The notes below the pieces were generated by a model that worked only from the letters and a program-made list of their open reading frames with translations, did no database searches and had not been told where the DNA came from. 64,000 nucleotides of DNA. It comes from WHTX01 sp038255145. Lineage in GTDB: Bacteria; Actinomycetota; Acidimicrobiia; Acidimicrobiales; CAIXPF01. Location: contig JBBSLP010000002.1 of assembly GCA_038255145.1 (NCBI GenBank), forward strand, positions 1 through 64,000, given 5' to 3'. Of the stretch, positions 25,110 through 33,083 are shown in pieces; the stretch's first letter is position 1; each line of letters starts with the position of its first letter. Made by a program: the position numbers and the translations under genes.

Positions 25110-26096
25110 TCAGGCGGGCTCGCCCACCCGGACCAGGCGCTTGCCCGTGTTGTCACCGCCGAGCATGCCCACGAACGCTGCGGGCAGCACGTCGATGCCG
25201 TCCCAGATGTCCTCGTCGTAGACGACCTCGCCCCGGTCCAACATGGCGGCCAGGCGCTGCTGGTAGGCGGCGATGCGGTGGACGTGGTCGCCGACGGTGA
25301 ACCCGGTCATGGTGGCCCGGGCCCGCATCAGGCCCATGAGGCCGCGGATGCCGGGGTCGTCGAGGCGCTCGTAGGCCGAGATCATCCCGCACGAGGCGAT
25401 GCGGGCGAAGGGGGCCAGGTTGGCCAGCACCGCTTCGAGCAGGGGGCCGCCCACGTTGTCGAAGTACACGTCGATGCCCCGGGGGAAGGCGGTGGCCACC
25501 TCGGCGGCCAGGTCGTCGGCGGCGCGGTGGTCGATGACCTCGTGGTAACCCAGGCGCTCGATGACGTGGGCGGCCTTGGTGGGCGAACCCACCGTGCCCA
25601 CCACGTGGGCCCCGGCCAGGCGGGCCAACTGGCCGGCCAGGGAGCCCACGGCGCCGGCCGCGGCCGACACCAGCACCTGGTCACCGGGGGCAGGCCTGCC
25701 CACCTCGACCATGCCCACCCACGCCGTGAGCCCGGGCATGCCCAGCACGGAGATGAAGCGGGAGATGGGGCCCAGGGTGGCGTCGACGGGGTAGAGGGCC
25801 CCGCCTTCGACGACCACGTGCTCCTGCCAGGACAAGAAGCCCCACACCAGGTCGCCGACCTTCCAGCGGGGGTGGCGGGACGCGGTGACCTGGCCCACGG
25901 CCCGGGCGGTGATGGGGCCGCCGGGCGTGAACGTCGTGCCCATGAGGCCCCGCAGGTAGGGGTCGCACGACAGGACCAGGGTGCGCACGGCGACCTCGCC
26001 GGGAGCGGGCTCGGGATCGGGCCGCTCGATGATCTCGAAGTGGTCCTCGGTCACGGGGCCGACGGGACGGCGGGTCAGCACGACAGCGCGGTTCAC
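25110..26096 (-). CDS. NADP-dependent medium-chain reductase (PTGR/curcumin-reductase type)
   Basis: A 328-residue member of the MDR superfamily without zinc ligands. VVVEGGALYPV ends the substrate domain; the Rossmann domain has GDQVLVSAAAGAVGSLAGQLARLAGAHVVG (about 142-171), with AxxGxxG for NADP, then GIDVYFDNVGGPLLEA and GMISAYE. The N-terminus SCDPYLRGLMG is the family hallmark for leukotriene B4 dehydrogenase-like enone/alkenal reductases. It likely reduces alpha,beta-unsaturated ketones or aldehydes. The GTG at 26096 gives VNRAVVLTRRPVG, the canonical N-terminus; the frame extends upstream without coding character. Confidence 0.92.
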   Translation of the reverse strand: MNRAVVLTRRPVGPVTEDHFEIIERPDPEPAPGEVAVRTLVLSCDPYLRGLMGTTFTPGGPITARAVGQVTASRHPRWKVGDLVWGFLSWQEHVVVEGGALYPVDATLGPISRFISVLGMPGLTAWVGMVEVGRPAPGDQVLVSAAAGAVGSLAGQLARLAGAHVVGTVGSPTKAAHVIERLGYHEVIDHRAADDLAAEVATAFPRGIDVYFDNVGGPLLEAVLANLAPFARIASCGMISAYERLDDPGIRGLMGLMRARATMTGFTVGDHVHRIAAYQQRLAAMLDRGEVVYDEDIWDGIDVLPAAFVGMLGGDNTGKRLVRVGEPA

Positions 26097-26621
26097 GACT
26101 GCAGTCTGGCCGCCCTCCGCCGCCGTCGTCGGACGTCGCCCAGGCCGCCGATGAGGATGCGGACGCCGACGATGGCCACCAGGGCACCGAGGAAGGCCAG
26201 CCAACCTGGGGCTCCGGGAGATGGGGAGCTTGCGCAGCCGTCCGAAGTGGTCATCGTCCCGGACGATCGACAGCACGGCATCGCCGGTCATGGGATCGTC
26301 GGCGGGTGCAGGCGGTCCGGGTCGGGATCCGGTTCGACGACCACCTCCCACCGAACCGAACGCACCGCCCGGGCGACGTAGCTCCTCCTGCTCACGTCCC
26401 CCATCGTGCGCCCCACCCCTGAGGTCGTCGAGGCGCGGCGGCTGACCTCGCGCCGTTGCTGGGCGTGTCGGCACCCACCGGCGGGTGCTGCCGCGTCCGG
26501 AATGGGCTGATGGAGCCGGTCGAAGGGCGCCTGGCGAGCACGGTGACCGGGTGGGTGGAACCGTTGCGAAAACCCCGCCGAACCACAGGATTGCCGGACC
26601 AGGACCGTCACAGGGCGGCGG
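26097..26621. other. Intergenic region with small open frames only
   Basis: A 525-bp gap before glmU. On the minus strand 26093-26281 there is a short open stretch ending in a hydrophobic helix (LAFLGALVAIVGVRILIGGLG) and a poly-Arg tail, possibly the remnant of a membrane-protein C-terminus. A small dyad GCACCC-n6-GGGTGC lies at 26471-26488. No convincing full gene was found. Confidence 0.5.
26288..26404 (-). CDS. Possible 38-residue small protein
   Basis: ATG at 26404, reading MGDVSRRSYVARAVRSVRWE, then VVVEPDPDPDRLHPPTIP and a stop. The SYVARAVRS-RWEVVVEP stretch faintly recalls the start of HicB-like domains, but it lacks the rest of that fold. No strong ribosome site is seen. It could be a fragment of a lost gene. 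Confidence 0.2.
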   Translation of the reverse strand: MGDVSRRSYVARAVRSVRWEVVVEPDPDPDRLHPPTIP

Positions 26622-26627
26622 TAGCCT
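26622..26627 (+). promoter_or_regulatory. -10 box of glmU, probable leaderless start
   Basis: TAGCCT, then exactly 6 bases, then the ATG of glmU at 26634. No Shine-Dalgarno sequence lies between, which fits leaderless transcription. Confidence 0.55.
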
Positions 26628-26633
26628 CTGGCC

Positions 26634-27725
26634 ATGACCGGTCGAGCGTTGTCGGCAGTGGTCCTGGCCGGCGGGTTGGGGGCGCGCATGCGTTCCAACC
26701 GGCCCAAGCCGCTGCACCTGTTGTGCGGCCGACCGATGCTCCTGTACGTGCTCGACGCCCTCGCCCCCCTCGAGGTCGCCCGCACCGTGGTCGTGGTCGG
26801 GCCCGGGGCCGAGCGCATCACCAAGCGCCTCAGCGACGAGGGCCACCACCTGCACCTGGACTTCGTCGAGCAGCCCCAGGCCCGGGGATCGGCGGATGCC
26901 GTGGCCGCCGCCCTCGCCGCCCTGCCCGAGGACGACCTCGGCGACGACGACGTGCTCGTCATGGCCGGCGACCTGCCCCTGCTGCCCGCCGCGAGCGTGA
27001 CCGGCCTGCTCGGGCACCACCGCGAGACCGACGCCGCCTGCACCCTGCTGGTGGCCCGGGCCGCTCCCCACGAGGCCGTGGGCCGCAGCCGGGTCATACG
27101 CGGTCGCCGGGGCACGGTCACCCACGTGGTGCGGCCCGAGGACCTGGGCGACGACGACGGTGGCGACGAGGTCGCCGCCCTGGTCGGTGTGTTTCGGCGC
27201 TCGGTGCTGGGCCCCGCCCTGCGTCGCCTGGTGCCCGACGCCATCGATGGCGAGTACCGCCTCTTCGACGTCGTCGAGGTGCTCGATCGGGCCGGTTACC
27301 CCGTGGGGAGCTTCGAGGTCGCCGCCACCGAGGTGGCCGCCGTCGACGACCGGGCCCGCCTGGCCGAGGTCGAGGCCGAGATCCGCCGCCGGGTGAACCT
27401 GGGTTGGCTACGGGCGGGGGTGACCTTCGTCGACCCCGCCACCGCCTACGTCGATGCCACCGTGCAGCTGGGCCGGGACGTCACCATCTTCCCCAACACC
27501 CTGCTCCAGGGCCTCACCGTGGTGGGGGAGGGCGCCGAGGTCGGCCCCGACACCCGCCTGGTCGACTGCGTCGTCGGCGCCGGCGCCCACGTCGAGCGCA
27601 CCAGCGGACGTGACGCCGAGATCGGCCCCGGGGCCGACGTGGGCCCCTTCGCCGTGCTCGAGCCCGGCGCCCAGGTGCCGCCGGGTGCCCGCGTCGGTCC
27701 CTTCACCACCTTCGGTGAGGTCTAG
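26634..27725 (+). CDS. glmU: GlmU-type UDP-GlcNAc pyrophosphorylase lacking the acetyltransferase end
   Basis: A 363-residue protein. The uridyltransferase domain is complete: AVVLAGGLGARMRSNRPKPLHLLCGRPM (residues 8-35), FVEQPQARGSADAVAAAL, VMAGDLPLL and a late NLGWLRAGVTFVDPATAYVD. A short left-handed beta-helix follows (VQLGRDVTIFPNTLLQG, GPDTRLVDCVVGAG, GPGADVGPFAVLEPG), ending PFTTFGEV. Typical GlmU is about 450-480 residues, and its acetyltransferase catalytic His/Asn/Lys residues lie in the missing C-terminal 90-100 residues. So it can probably make UDP-GlcNAc from GlcNAc-1-P but not acetylate GlcN-1-P. The stop is followed directly by the prs leader, so no second half is present here. 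Confidence 0.88.
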   Translation: MTGRALSAVVLAGGLGARMRSNRPKPLHLLCGRPMLLYVLDALAPLEVARTVVVVGPGAERITKRLSDEGHHLHLDFVEQPQARGSADAVAAALAALPEDDLGDDDVLVMAGDLPLLPAASVTGLLGHHRETDAACTLLVARAAPHEAVGRSRVIRGRRGTVTHVVRPEDLGDDDGGDEVAALVGVFRRSVLGPALRRLVPDAIDGEYRLFDVVEVLDRAGYPVGSFEVAATEVAAVDDRARLAEVEAEIRRRVNLGWLRAGVTFVDPATAYVDATVQLGRDVTIFPNTLLQGLTVVGEGAEVGPDTRLVDCVVGAGAHVERTSGRDAEIGPGADVGPFAVLEPGAQVPPGARVGPFTTFGEV

Positions 27726-27841
27726 CTCCGCCGCACGGTCGAGCACCGAGATCAGGGTTCCGTTGCTGACCTCCCGTCGTGCGCCGGGGCGTCACAGCGG
27801 CCAAAGTGGAGTGCCCGGTGGAAGCGACAGGGGGACCCTTG

Positions 27842-28834
27842 GTGGCCGAGAACATCGATGTACCGGCCCGCAAGAGGCTGCACCTCGTCTCCGGGCGCTT
27901 CAACCGCCAGCTGACCGAGGACATCGCCCGTCACCTCGGTGTCGAGCTGACCGAAGCCAACGTGGCCACCTTCGCCAACGGCGAGATCCACTGCCGCTAC
28001 AACGACTCCATCCGCGGCGGCGACGTCTTCATCGTGCAGAGCCACACCGCGGACGACGCCGGCTCCCTGAACGACGCCCTGATGGAGCAGCTCATCATGG
28101 TGGACGCGGCCAAGCGGGCCTCGGCCAAGCGGGTCACCGTCGTCGTGCCCTTCTACGGCTACGCCCGCCAGGACCGCAAGAGCGAGGGCCGCGAGCCCAT
28201 CACCGCCCGCCTGGTGGCCAACCTCTTCGAGACGGCCGGCGTCAAGCGCCTGGTGTCCATCGAGCTCCACTCGGGCCAGATCCAGGGCTTCTTCAACGGC
28301 CCCGTCGACCACCTGACCGCCATGCCCGCGCTGGCCGCCTACATCTCCGACCTGGGCGAGGACCTCATCGTCGTCTCGCCCGACGCCGGCCGGGTCAAGT
28401 CGGCCGAGCGCTATGCCAGCTACCTGCACGCCGGACTGGCCATCGTCTACAAGCGCCGCACGAAGGGTGAGAAGAACTCGGTCGAGGCCCTGGCCGTCGT
28501 CGGCGACGTCGAGGGCCGCACCTGCGTGCTCATCGACGACATGATCGACACCGCCGGCACCATCGTTGCCGCCGCCGAGCAGCTCAAGGAGGCCGGGGCC
28601 GCCCGGGTGCTGGCCGCCGCCACCCACGGCGTGCTGTCGGGCCCCGCCATCGACCGGCTCAAGAACTCGGTCATCGAGAAGGTCGTCATCACCGACACCC
28701 TGCCGTTGCCGCCCGAGAAGCAGATCGACAAGATCGAGGTCGTCTCGGTGGCCGGCATCTTCGCCGACGCCATCCGCGCCGTGTTCGAGGACGCCTCGGT
28801 GAGCGATCTCTTCGACGGCAACAACCTGAGCTGA
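27842..28834 (+). CDS. prs: Ribose-phosphate pyrophosphokinase (PRPP synthase)
   Basis: A 330-residue class I PRPP synthase making PRPP from ribose-5-phosphate and ATP for purine, pyrimidine, His and Trp synthesis. Signatures: RQLTEDIARHLG, NGEIHCRYNDSIRGGDVFIVQS, YGYARQDRKSEGREPITARLVA, IELHSGQIQGFF, VVSPDAGRVKSAERYA and the PRPP loop VLIDDMIDTAGT. The GTG at 27842 is the chosen start, with CAGGGGGA a few bases upstream; the open frame from 27779 adds an unlikely 21-residue tail. It lies 116 bp after glmU, the normal actinobacterial pair. Confidence 0.97.
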   Translation: MAENIDVPARKRLHLVSGRFNRQLTEDIARHLGVELTEANVATFANGEIHCRYNDSIRGGDVFIVQSHTADDAGSLNDALMEQLIMVDAAKRASAKRVTVVVPFYGYARQDRKSEGREPITARLVANLFETAGVKRLVSIELHSGQIQGFFNGPVDHLTAMPALAAYISDLGEDLIVVSPDAGRVKSAERYASYLHAGLAIVYKRRTKGEKNSVEALAVVGDVEGRTCVLIDDMIDTAGTIVAAAEQLKEAGAARVLAAATHGVLSGPAIDRLKNSVIEKVVITDTLPLPPEKQIDKIEVVSVAGIFADAIRAVFEDASVSDLFDGNNLS

Positions 28835-28867
28835 GCACCCGCTTCATCCCCGGTCGCGGACCTGAGC

Positions 28868-28873
28868 TAGGCT
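28868..28873 (+). promoter_or_regulatory. Candidate promoter upstream of rplY
   Basis: TAGGCT -10-like box with a weak TTCATC 19 bp upstream (28843-28848). It would give a 5' leader of about 65 nt before the rplY ATG at 28946. Confidence 0.3.
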
Positions 28874-28945
28874 GTTCCGCTGCCTGGGCGCCGCCATCGG
28901 CCCGCGCCCGTCCCAAGTCGCCATCTCGTGTTGCAGGAGCGTTCC

Positions 28946-29599
28946 ATGCCTGACGTGCTCATCGCCAAGACCGGGCGTGAAACCGGCTCCCGGTCCTCCG
29001 GCCGACTCCGTCGGGAGGGTCAGGTCCCCGCCGTCGTGTACGGCATGGGCATGGAGCCCGTCGCCATCACCCTGACCTGGACCGAGCTGCGCAAGGTGCT
29101 GGTCGAGGGCGGCACCTCGAGCCCCATCAACATCTCCGTCGACGGCACCCCCCACCTCACGGTCATCCGCGAACTGCAGCGCCATCCGGTGCGTCGCGAG
29201 GTCATGCACATCGACTTCCTGGCCATCGACCCCGACCTGCCGGTGACCATCGCCGTGCCCCTGGTCCTGGCCGGGCTCGAAGAGGGTGACGAGGCCGCCG
29301 ACATCATGTTGGCCGTCCACGAGATCGAGGTCACGGCCAAGCCCAACCAGCTGCCGTCCGAGATCGAGGTCGACGCCCAGGCCGTGCGCGCCGCCGGCTC
29401 CTTCACCGTGGCCGACCTGCAGATCCCGGCCAACGTCGAGATCCACGCCGACCCCGAGCTCGTGCTCGTCACCATCGTCTCCACCGAAGAGCTGGCGCTC
29501 GAGGAAGAGGTCGAGGGTGCTGAGGACGGCGAGGGCGACGCCGAGGGTGGCGAGGCCGCCGAGGGCGAAGGCGGCACCGAGGCCGCCGACGGCGAGTAG
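28946..29599 (+). CDS. rplY: 50S ribosomal protein L25/general stress protein Ctc
   Basis: A 217-residue Ctc-type L25 that binds 5S rRNA. The L25 domain (about 1-95) has GRETGSRSSGRLRREGQVPAVVYGMG and HPVRREVMHIDFLAI. A TL5-like C-terminal beta domain follows (ANVEIHADPELVLVTI), then a highly acidic Glu/Gly/Ala tail of about 45 residues (EEVEGAEDGEGDAEGGEAAE), common in actinobacterial L25. The ATG at 28946 is used because AGGAG lies 6 bases upstream; an in-frame ATG at 28928 lacks one. Pth follows after 12 bp, the usual pairing. Confidence 0.95.
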   Translation: MPDVLIAKTGRETGSRSSGRLRREGQVPAVVYGMGMEPVAITLTWTELRKVLVEGGTSSPINISVDGTPHLTVIRELQRHPVRREVMHIDFLAIDPDLPVTIAVPLVLAGLEEGDEAADIMLAVHEIEVTAKPNQLPSEIEVDAQAVRAAGSFTVADLQIPANVEIHADPELVLVTIVSTEELALEEEVEGAEDGEGDAEGGEAAEGEGGTEAADGE

Positions 29600-29611
29600 C
29601 CGTCCCCGCCG

Positions 29612-30238
29612 GTGGGTGTGCTGCGACGGCGAGCGGACGAGCCGGCGCGCCGGGGCGAGCCTGCCTCGCTGCTGGTCGTCGGTCTCGGCAACCCCGGGGC
29701 CGAGTACGCCCGCACCCGCCACAACGTGGGGGCCGAGGTGGTGGAGCGGCTCGCCGCCCGCCACGGCGGCAGCCTGCGGTCGGGCAAGGAGCAGGCCCTG
29801 AGCACCGAGGTGCGCATGGGTGGTGAGCGCGTGGCGCTGGCCTTCCCCCAGACCTACATGAACGATTCGGGCCGCTCGGTGCAGCTCCTCGTCCGCCGTC
29901 ACGGCATCGAGGACCCCGAGCGGCTCGTGATCGTCCACGACGAGCTCGACCTGGCCCCCGGCATCCTGCGGCTCAAACGGGGTGGCGGACTGGCCGGCCA
30001 CAACGGGTTGCGCTCGATCCGCGACCACCTGCACGACACCGACTTCCTGCGGGTGCGCATCGGTGTGGGCAAGCCCGTCTCCAAGGAGCGCGGCGCCGAC
30101 CACGTGCTGTCCCGGGTGTCCAAGGCCGACCGTGAGCTGCTCGACGTCATCGTCGAGCGGGCGGCGGACGCCGTGGAGATGATCCGGGCCGACGGCATCG
30201 ATGCCGCCATGGCCGTCTACAACCGGGCCGAGAGCTAG
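29612..30238 (+). CDS. pth: Peptidyl-tRNA hydrolase
   Basis: A 208-residue Pth that releases stalled peptides from tRNA. Conserved residues are visible: LLVVGLGNPGAEYARTRHNVG (catalytic His in RHNVG), TYMNDSG (Asn), VIVHDELDLAPG (Asp) and GGLAGHNGLRSI (Asn). The tail VIERAADAVEMI-type helix is present. The GTG at 29612 gives a 16-residue lead before the core; a GTG at 29618 is an alternative. It is 12 bp after rplY and 9 bp before a secreted-protein gene, so it is probably co-transcribed. Confidence 0.96.
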   Translation: MGVLRRRADEPARRGEPASLLVVGLGNPGAEYARTRHNVGAEVVERLAARHGGSLRSGKEQALSTEVRMGGERVALAFPQTYMNDSGRSVQLLVRRHGIEDPERLVIVHDELDLAPGILRLKRGGGLAGHNGLRSIRDHLHDTDFLRVRIGVGKPVSKERGADHVLSRVSKADRELLDVIVERAADAVEMIRADGIDAAMAVYNRAES

Positions 30239-30247
30239 GTCGCCAGG

Positions 30248-31210
30248 GTGAAGCGACTGTTGGCCGTGGTGCTCGCCGTCCTGCTCGTGGGCGGGGCTGT
30301 CGTGTTGCGCAGCCGCCTCGACGGTGATGACGGCGGGGGAGGGGGCGGGGGCGACGACGGGCCCACCGCAGCCGCCTCGGTGTCCTGCGTGACCGAGGTG
30401 TTCGCCGCCTGCCAGGCGGCCACCGGCAACGTCGCCACCCAGCAGACCGCGGGGGCTGCCCTCGACCGGCTGCTGGTCGAGCCACTGACCCCGGCCACCT
30501 CGGCCATCGAAGCCTGGGTGCTGCCCCGATACCTGGTCCAGGCCGTCGAGGCCCAGAGGGCCCGCATGGGGGCGCCCCCGGCCTTCGGCGAGGTGTCCGA
30601 CACCGTGGCCTGGACCGAGGTCGTGCCCGCTGGGGTGCCCGATCGCCTGGCCGCGCTCGCCGCATCATGTGGCGCCGTCGACTGGGCCTGCGTGGCCAAC
30701 GATGCGGGGGCGTTGTGGGCCGAGCTGGGCGCCACCTTCCCGGGGACGGTCAAGGTCGGTCTCGACCCCCCGCTGACGTCGGCCACGGGGCTGGTGGCCC
30801 TGGGGGCCATGACCACCGCCGCCCTGGGACCGTTCGATCCCAGCCTCACCGACACCCAGGCCTGGGTGTCGGACCTGCTGCGCAGTCAGTTGGCCGCCGC
30901 ACCGAGTGGGCAGACCGCCCTGGCCACCCTGGCCACCCGGGCCGGCACCTACGACGTGGCCGCGGCCATCGGGGCCGACGCCGTCAAGGTGGCGGCGAAC
31001 AACCCCCGCGTCGGTGTGGCCACCCCGGCGCCGGCCGCCGTGCTCGAGGTGGTGGTGGCCTCGGCGGCCGACCGGCGCCTCGACCGGGACCTGGCCAAGG
31101 GGGTGGCCACCCAGCTGAAGGCGGCCGGGTGGCAGGACGGGGCCACGCCCGCCAGTCTCGTGCCCGCGGGTGACGTGCTCGTGGCGCTACGTAGCATCCA
31201 GGGCAGGTGA
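30248..31210 (+). CDS. Exported substrate-binding-like protein
   Basis: A 320-residue protein with an N-terminal signal sequence (MKRLLAVVLAVLLVGGAVVL), a Gly/Asp-rich linker (DGDDGGGGGGGDDG) and then a domain with the rhythm of periplasmic binding proteins (VPAGVPDRLAALAAS, GTVKVGLDPPLTSATGLVALGAM). The last 80 residues contain VLEVVVASAADRRLDRDLAKGVATQLKAAGW, possibly a second lobe. No lipobox is seen. It is coupled to the next gene by a GTGA overlap. That gene has a solute-binding domain plus VWA, so this three-gene set probably acts together at the cell surface. Ligand and function are unknown. Confidence 0.7.
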   Translation: MKRLLAVVLAVLLVGGAVVLRSRLDGDDGGGGGGGDDGPTAAASVSCVTEVFAACQAATGNVATQQTAGAALDRLLVEPLTPATSAIEAWVLPRYLVQAVEAQRARMGAPPAFGEVSDTVAWTEVVPAGVPDRLAALAASCGAVDWACVANDAGALWAELGATFPGTVKVGLDPPLTSATGLVALGAMTTAALGPFDPSLTDTQAWVSDLLRSQLAAAPSGQTALATLATRAGTYDVAAAIGADAVKVAANNPRVGVATPAPAAVLEVVVASAADRRLDRDLAKGVATQLKAAGWQDGATPASLVPAGDVLVALRSIQGR

Positions 31211-33078
31211 CCTCGCACATGACCTCCCGCAACCCGATCTCCCGCCGCCCGATCTCCCGCCGGATGGGTCGCCGCGCCGCTCCCATCCTCGTCCTGCTGG
31301 CCGTGCTCGCCGCGGCGTGCTCCAGCCCGTCCGACGGCGGTGACGACGCGTCGCCCACCACCGGGGGTGGCGGTGGGGACGCGTCGTGCCCGGCGGTCAA
31401 CGTGGCCACGTCGCCCGAGAAGCTCGACCTGCTGACCGACCTGGCCCGCACGTTCAACGCCGAGCGCCCCGGCGGGGTGTGCGCCAACGTGTCCGTCAAC
31501 CGGGTGTCCTCGGGAGCGGGCATGGCTGCGCTGGCCAAGGGTTGGGACGAAGGCGTCGACGGCCCCCTGCCCACCATCTGGACACCGGCGTCGGCGGCCT
31601 GGGGAGCGGTGCTCGACTTCCGCCTCCAGGAGAAGGGCGAAGCGGCCATGGCCGGCGAGGGCGTGCCCTTCATGCTGACCCCCCTGGTCATCGCCATGCC
31701 CAAGCCCATGGCCGACGCCGTGGGCTACCCGGCCAAGCCCTTCGGCTGGGCCGACCTGCTGCGCCTGGCCACCACCACCGACGGCTGGGCCGCCTTCGGC
31801 CACCCCGAGTGGGGGCCGTTCCGGTTGGGCAAGACCAACCCCAACTTCTCCACCTCGGGCCTGTCCGCCCTCATCGCCCAGACCTACGCGGCCACGGGCA
31901 AGACCGAGCGGCTGTCCCTCGAGGACCTGAACCGGCCCGAGGTCGACACCTACGCCAAGGGCGTGGAGTCGGCCGTGGTCCACTACGGCGACACCACCCT
32001 GACCTTCCTCAACAACCTGGCCCGGGCCGACCGCAGCGACACCGCCCTGCTCTACGCCTCGGCCGTGGCCGTCGAGGAGAAGTCGGTCATCGACTACAAC
32101 TCGGGCAACCCCGACGGGGTGCTCCAGCCCGGCGAACAGCCCCGCATCCCCCGCTATCCCCTGGTGGCCCTCTATCCCACCGAGGGCACCCTGTACTCGG
32201 ACAACCCCCTCTTCGTGCTGACGGCACCCTGGGTGTCCGACCAGCAGCGCGACGTCGGCACCGCCTTCCAGGACTACGTGGGCCGGCCCGAGAACCAGCA
32301 GCGGGTGCTGCAGTACGGCTTCCGCCCCGCCAACCCCGAGGTGCCGGTGGCCGAGCCCATCGTGGCCGCCAACGGGGTCGACCCCGACCAGCCCCAGACC
32401 CTGCTGCAGGTGCCCGAGCCCCGGGTGATGAACGGGCTGTTGGACCTGTGGGACACCCAGCGCAAGGGGGCCAGGGTCCAGCTCGTGCTCGACGTGTCGG
32501 GGTCCATGCAGGAGGCGGCCGCCCCCGGCTCGGACGAGACCAAGCTCGACCTGGCCAAGCGGGCCGTCATCTCCGCCCTCGACCAGTTCGGGCCCAGCGA
32601 CGAGGTCGGCCTGAAGGTGTTCACCACCAACGCCGACAACGCCGGTGGCGACTCCATCGACCTGGTGCCCGTCGGTCCCATCGCCGCCACCCGGGACGAG
32701 ATGCGCAGCCGGGTCGAGAGCCTGCTGCCCCGCAACGGCACCCCGCTCTACCTGGTGGCCCGGTCCAGCTTCGAGCAGGCCATCAGCGGCTACGACACCA
32801 CCCGCATCAACGCCGTGGTGCTGCTGACCGACGGGGTCAACGACGACGGCACCCCCGGGGACGACCGCCAGCAACTCGACGACACCCTGAAGCGCATGCA
32901 ACAGGCGTCCCAGGGCGAGAACAGCACCCCGGTGCGCATGTTCACCATCGGCTACGGGCGCGACGCCGACCTGGTCGTGCTGCGCCAGCTGGCCGAGGCC
33001 ACCAACGCCGCCGCCTACGACGCGAGCGACCCCCGCACCATCGAGACCGTGTTCGCCAACGTGATCTCCAACTTCTGA
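31207..33078 (+). CDS. Lipoprotein with substrate-binding domain and VWA domain
   Basis: A 623-residue protein. The lipobox VLAAACSS follows an Arg-rich lead, so it is anchored outside the membrane. Residues about 60-390 form an ABC-type solute-binding domain (NVATSPEKLDLLTDLARTFN, PVAEPIVAANGVDPDQP). Residues about 415-620 are a von Willebrand factor A domain: VQLVLDVSGSMQEAA (DxSxS MIDAS), an Asp in VVLLTDGVNDDG, FTIGYGRDADL. No ABC permease or ATPase is nearby. The N-terminus has direct repeats: MTSH/MTSR at 31207-31230 and two PISRR copies at 31234-31263; in-frame starts are GTG 31207, ATG 31219 and ATG 31264. It is co-transcribed with genes on either side. Confidence 0.85.
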   Translation: MTSHMTSRNPISRRPISRRMGRRAAPILVLLAVLAAACSSPSDGGDDASPTTGGGGGDASCPAVNVATSPEKLDLLTDLARTFNAERPGGVCANVSVNRVSSGAGMAALAKGWDEGVDGPLPTIWTPASAAWGAVLDFRLQEKGEAAMAGEGVPFMLTPLVIAMPKPMADAVGYPAKPFGWADLLRLATTTDGWAAFGHPEWGPFRLGKTNPNFSTSGLSALIAQTYAATGKTERLSLEDLNRPEVDTYAKGVESAVVHYGDTTLTFLNNLARADRSDTALLYASAVAVEEKSVIDYNSGNPDGVLQPGEQPRIPRYPLVALYPTEGTLYSDNPLFVLTAPWVSDQQRDVGTAFQDYVGRPENQQRVLQYGFRPANPEVPVAEPIVAANGVDPDQPQTLLQVPEPRVMNGLLDLWDTQRKGARVQLVLDVSGSMQEAAAPGSDETKLDLAKRAVISALDQFGPSDEVGLKVFTTNADNAGGDSIDLVPVGPIAATRDEMRSRVESLLPRNGTPLYLVARSSFEQAISGYDTTRINAVVLLTDGVNDDGTPGDDRQQLDDTLKRMQQASQGENSTPVRMFTIGYGRDADLVVLRQLAEATNAAAYDASDPRTIETVFANVISNF

Positions 33079-33083
33079 CCGCC

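Noticed and set aside
26288..26404. HicB antitoxin
   Set aside because: Only a faint similarity over 15 residues and no toxin gene nearby; listed at low confidence as a small open frame only.
1..26633. Integrative element or prophage at tRNA-Gln
   Set aside because: No integrase, excisionase, phage or conjugation gene and no repeated tRNA end was seen.
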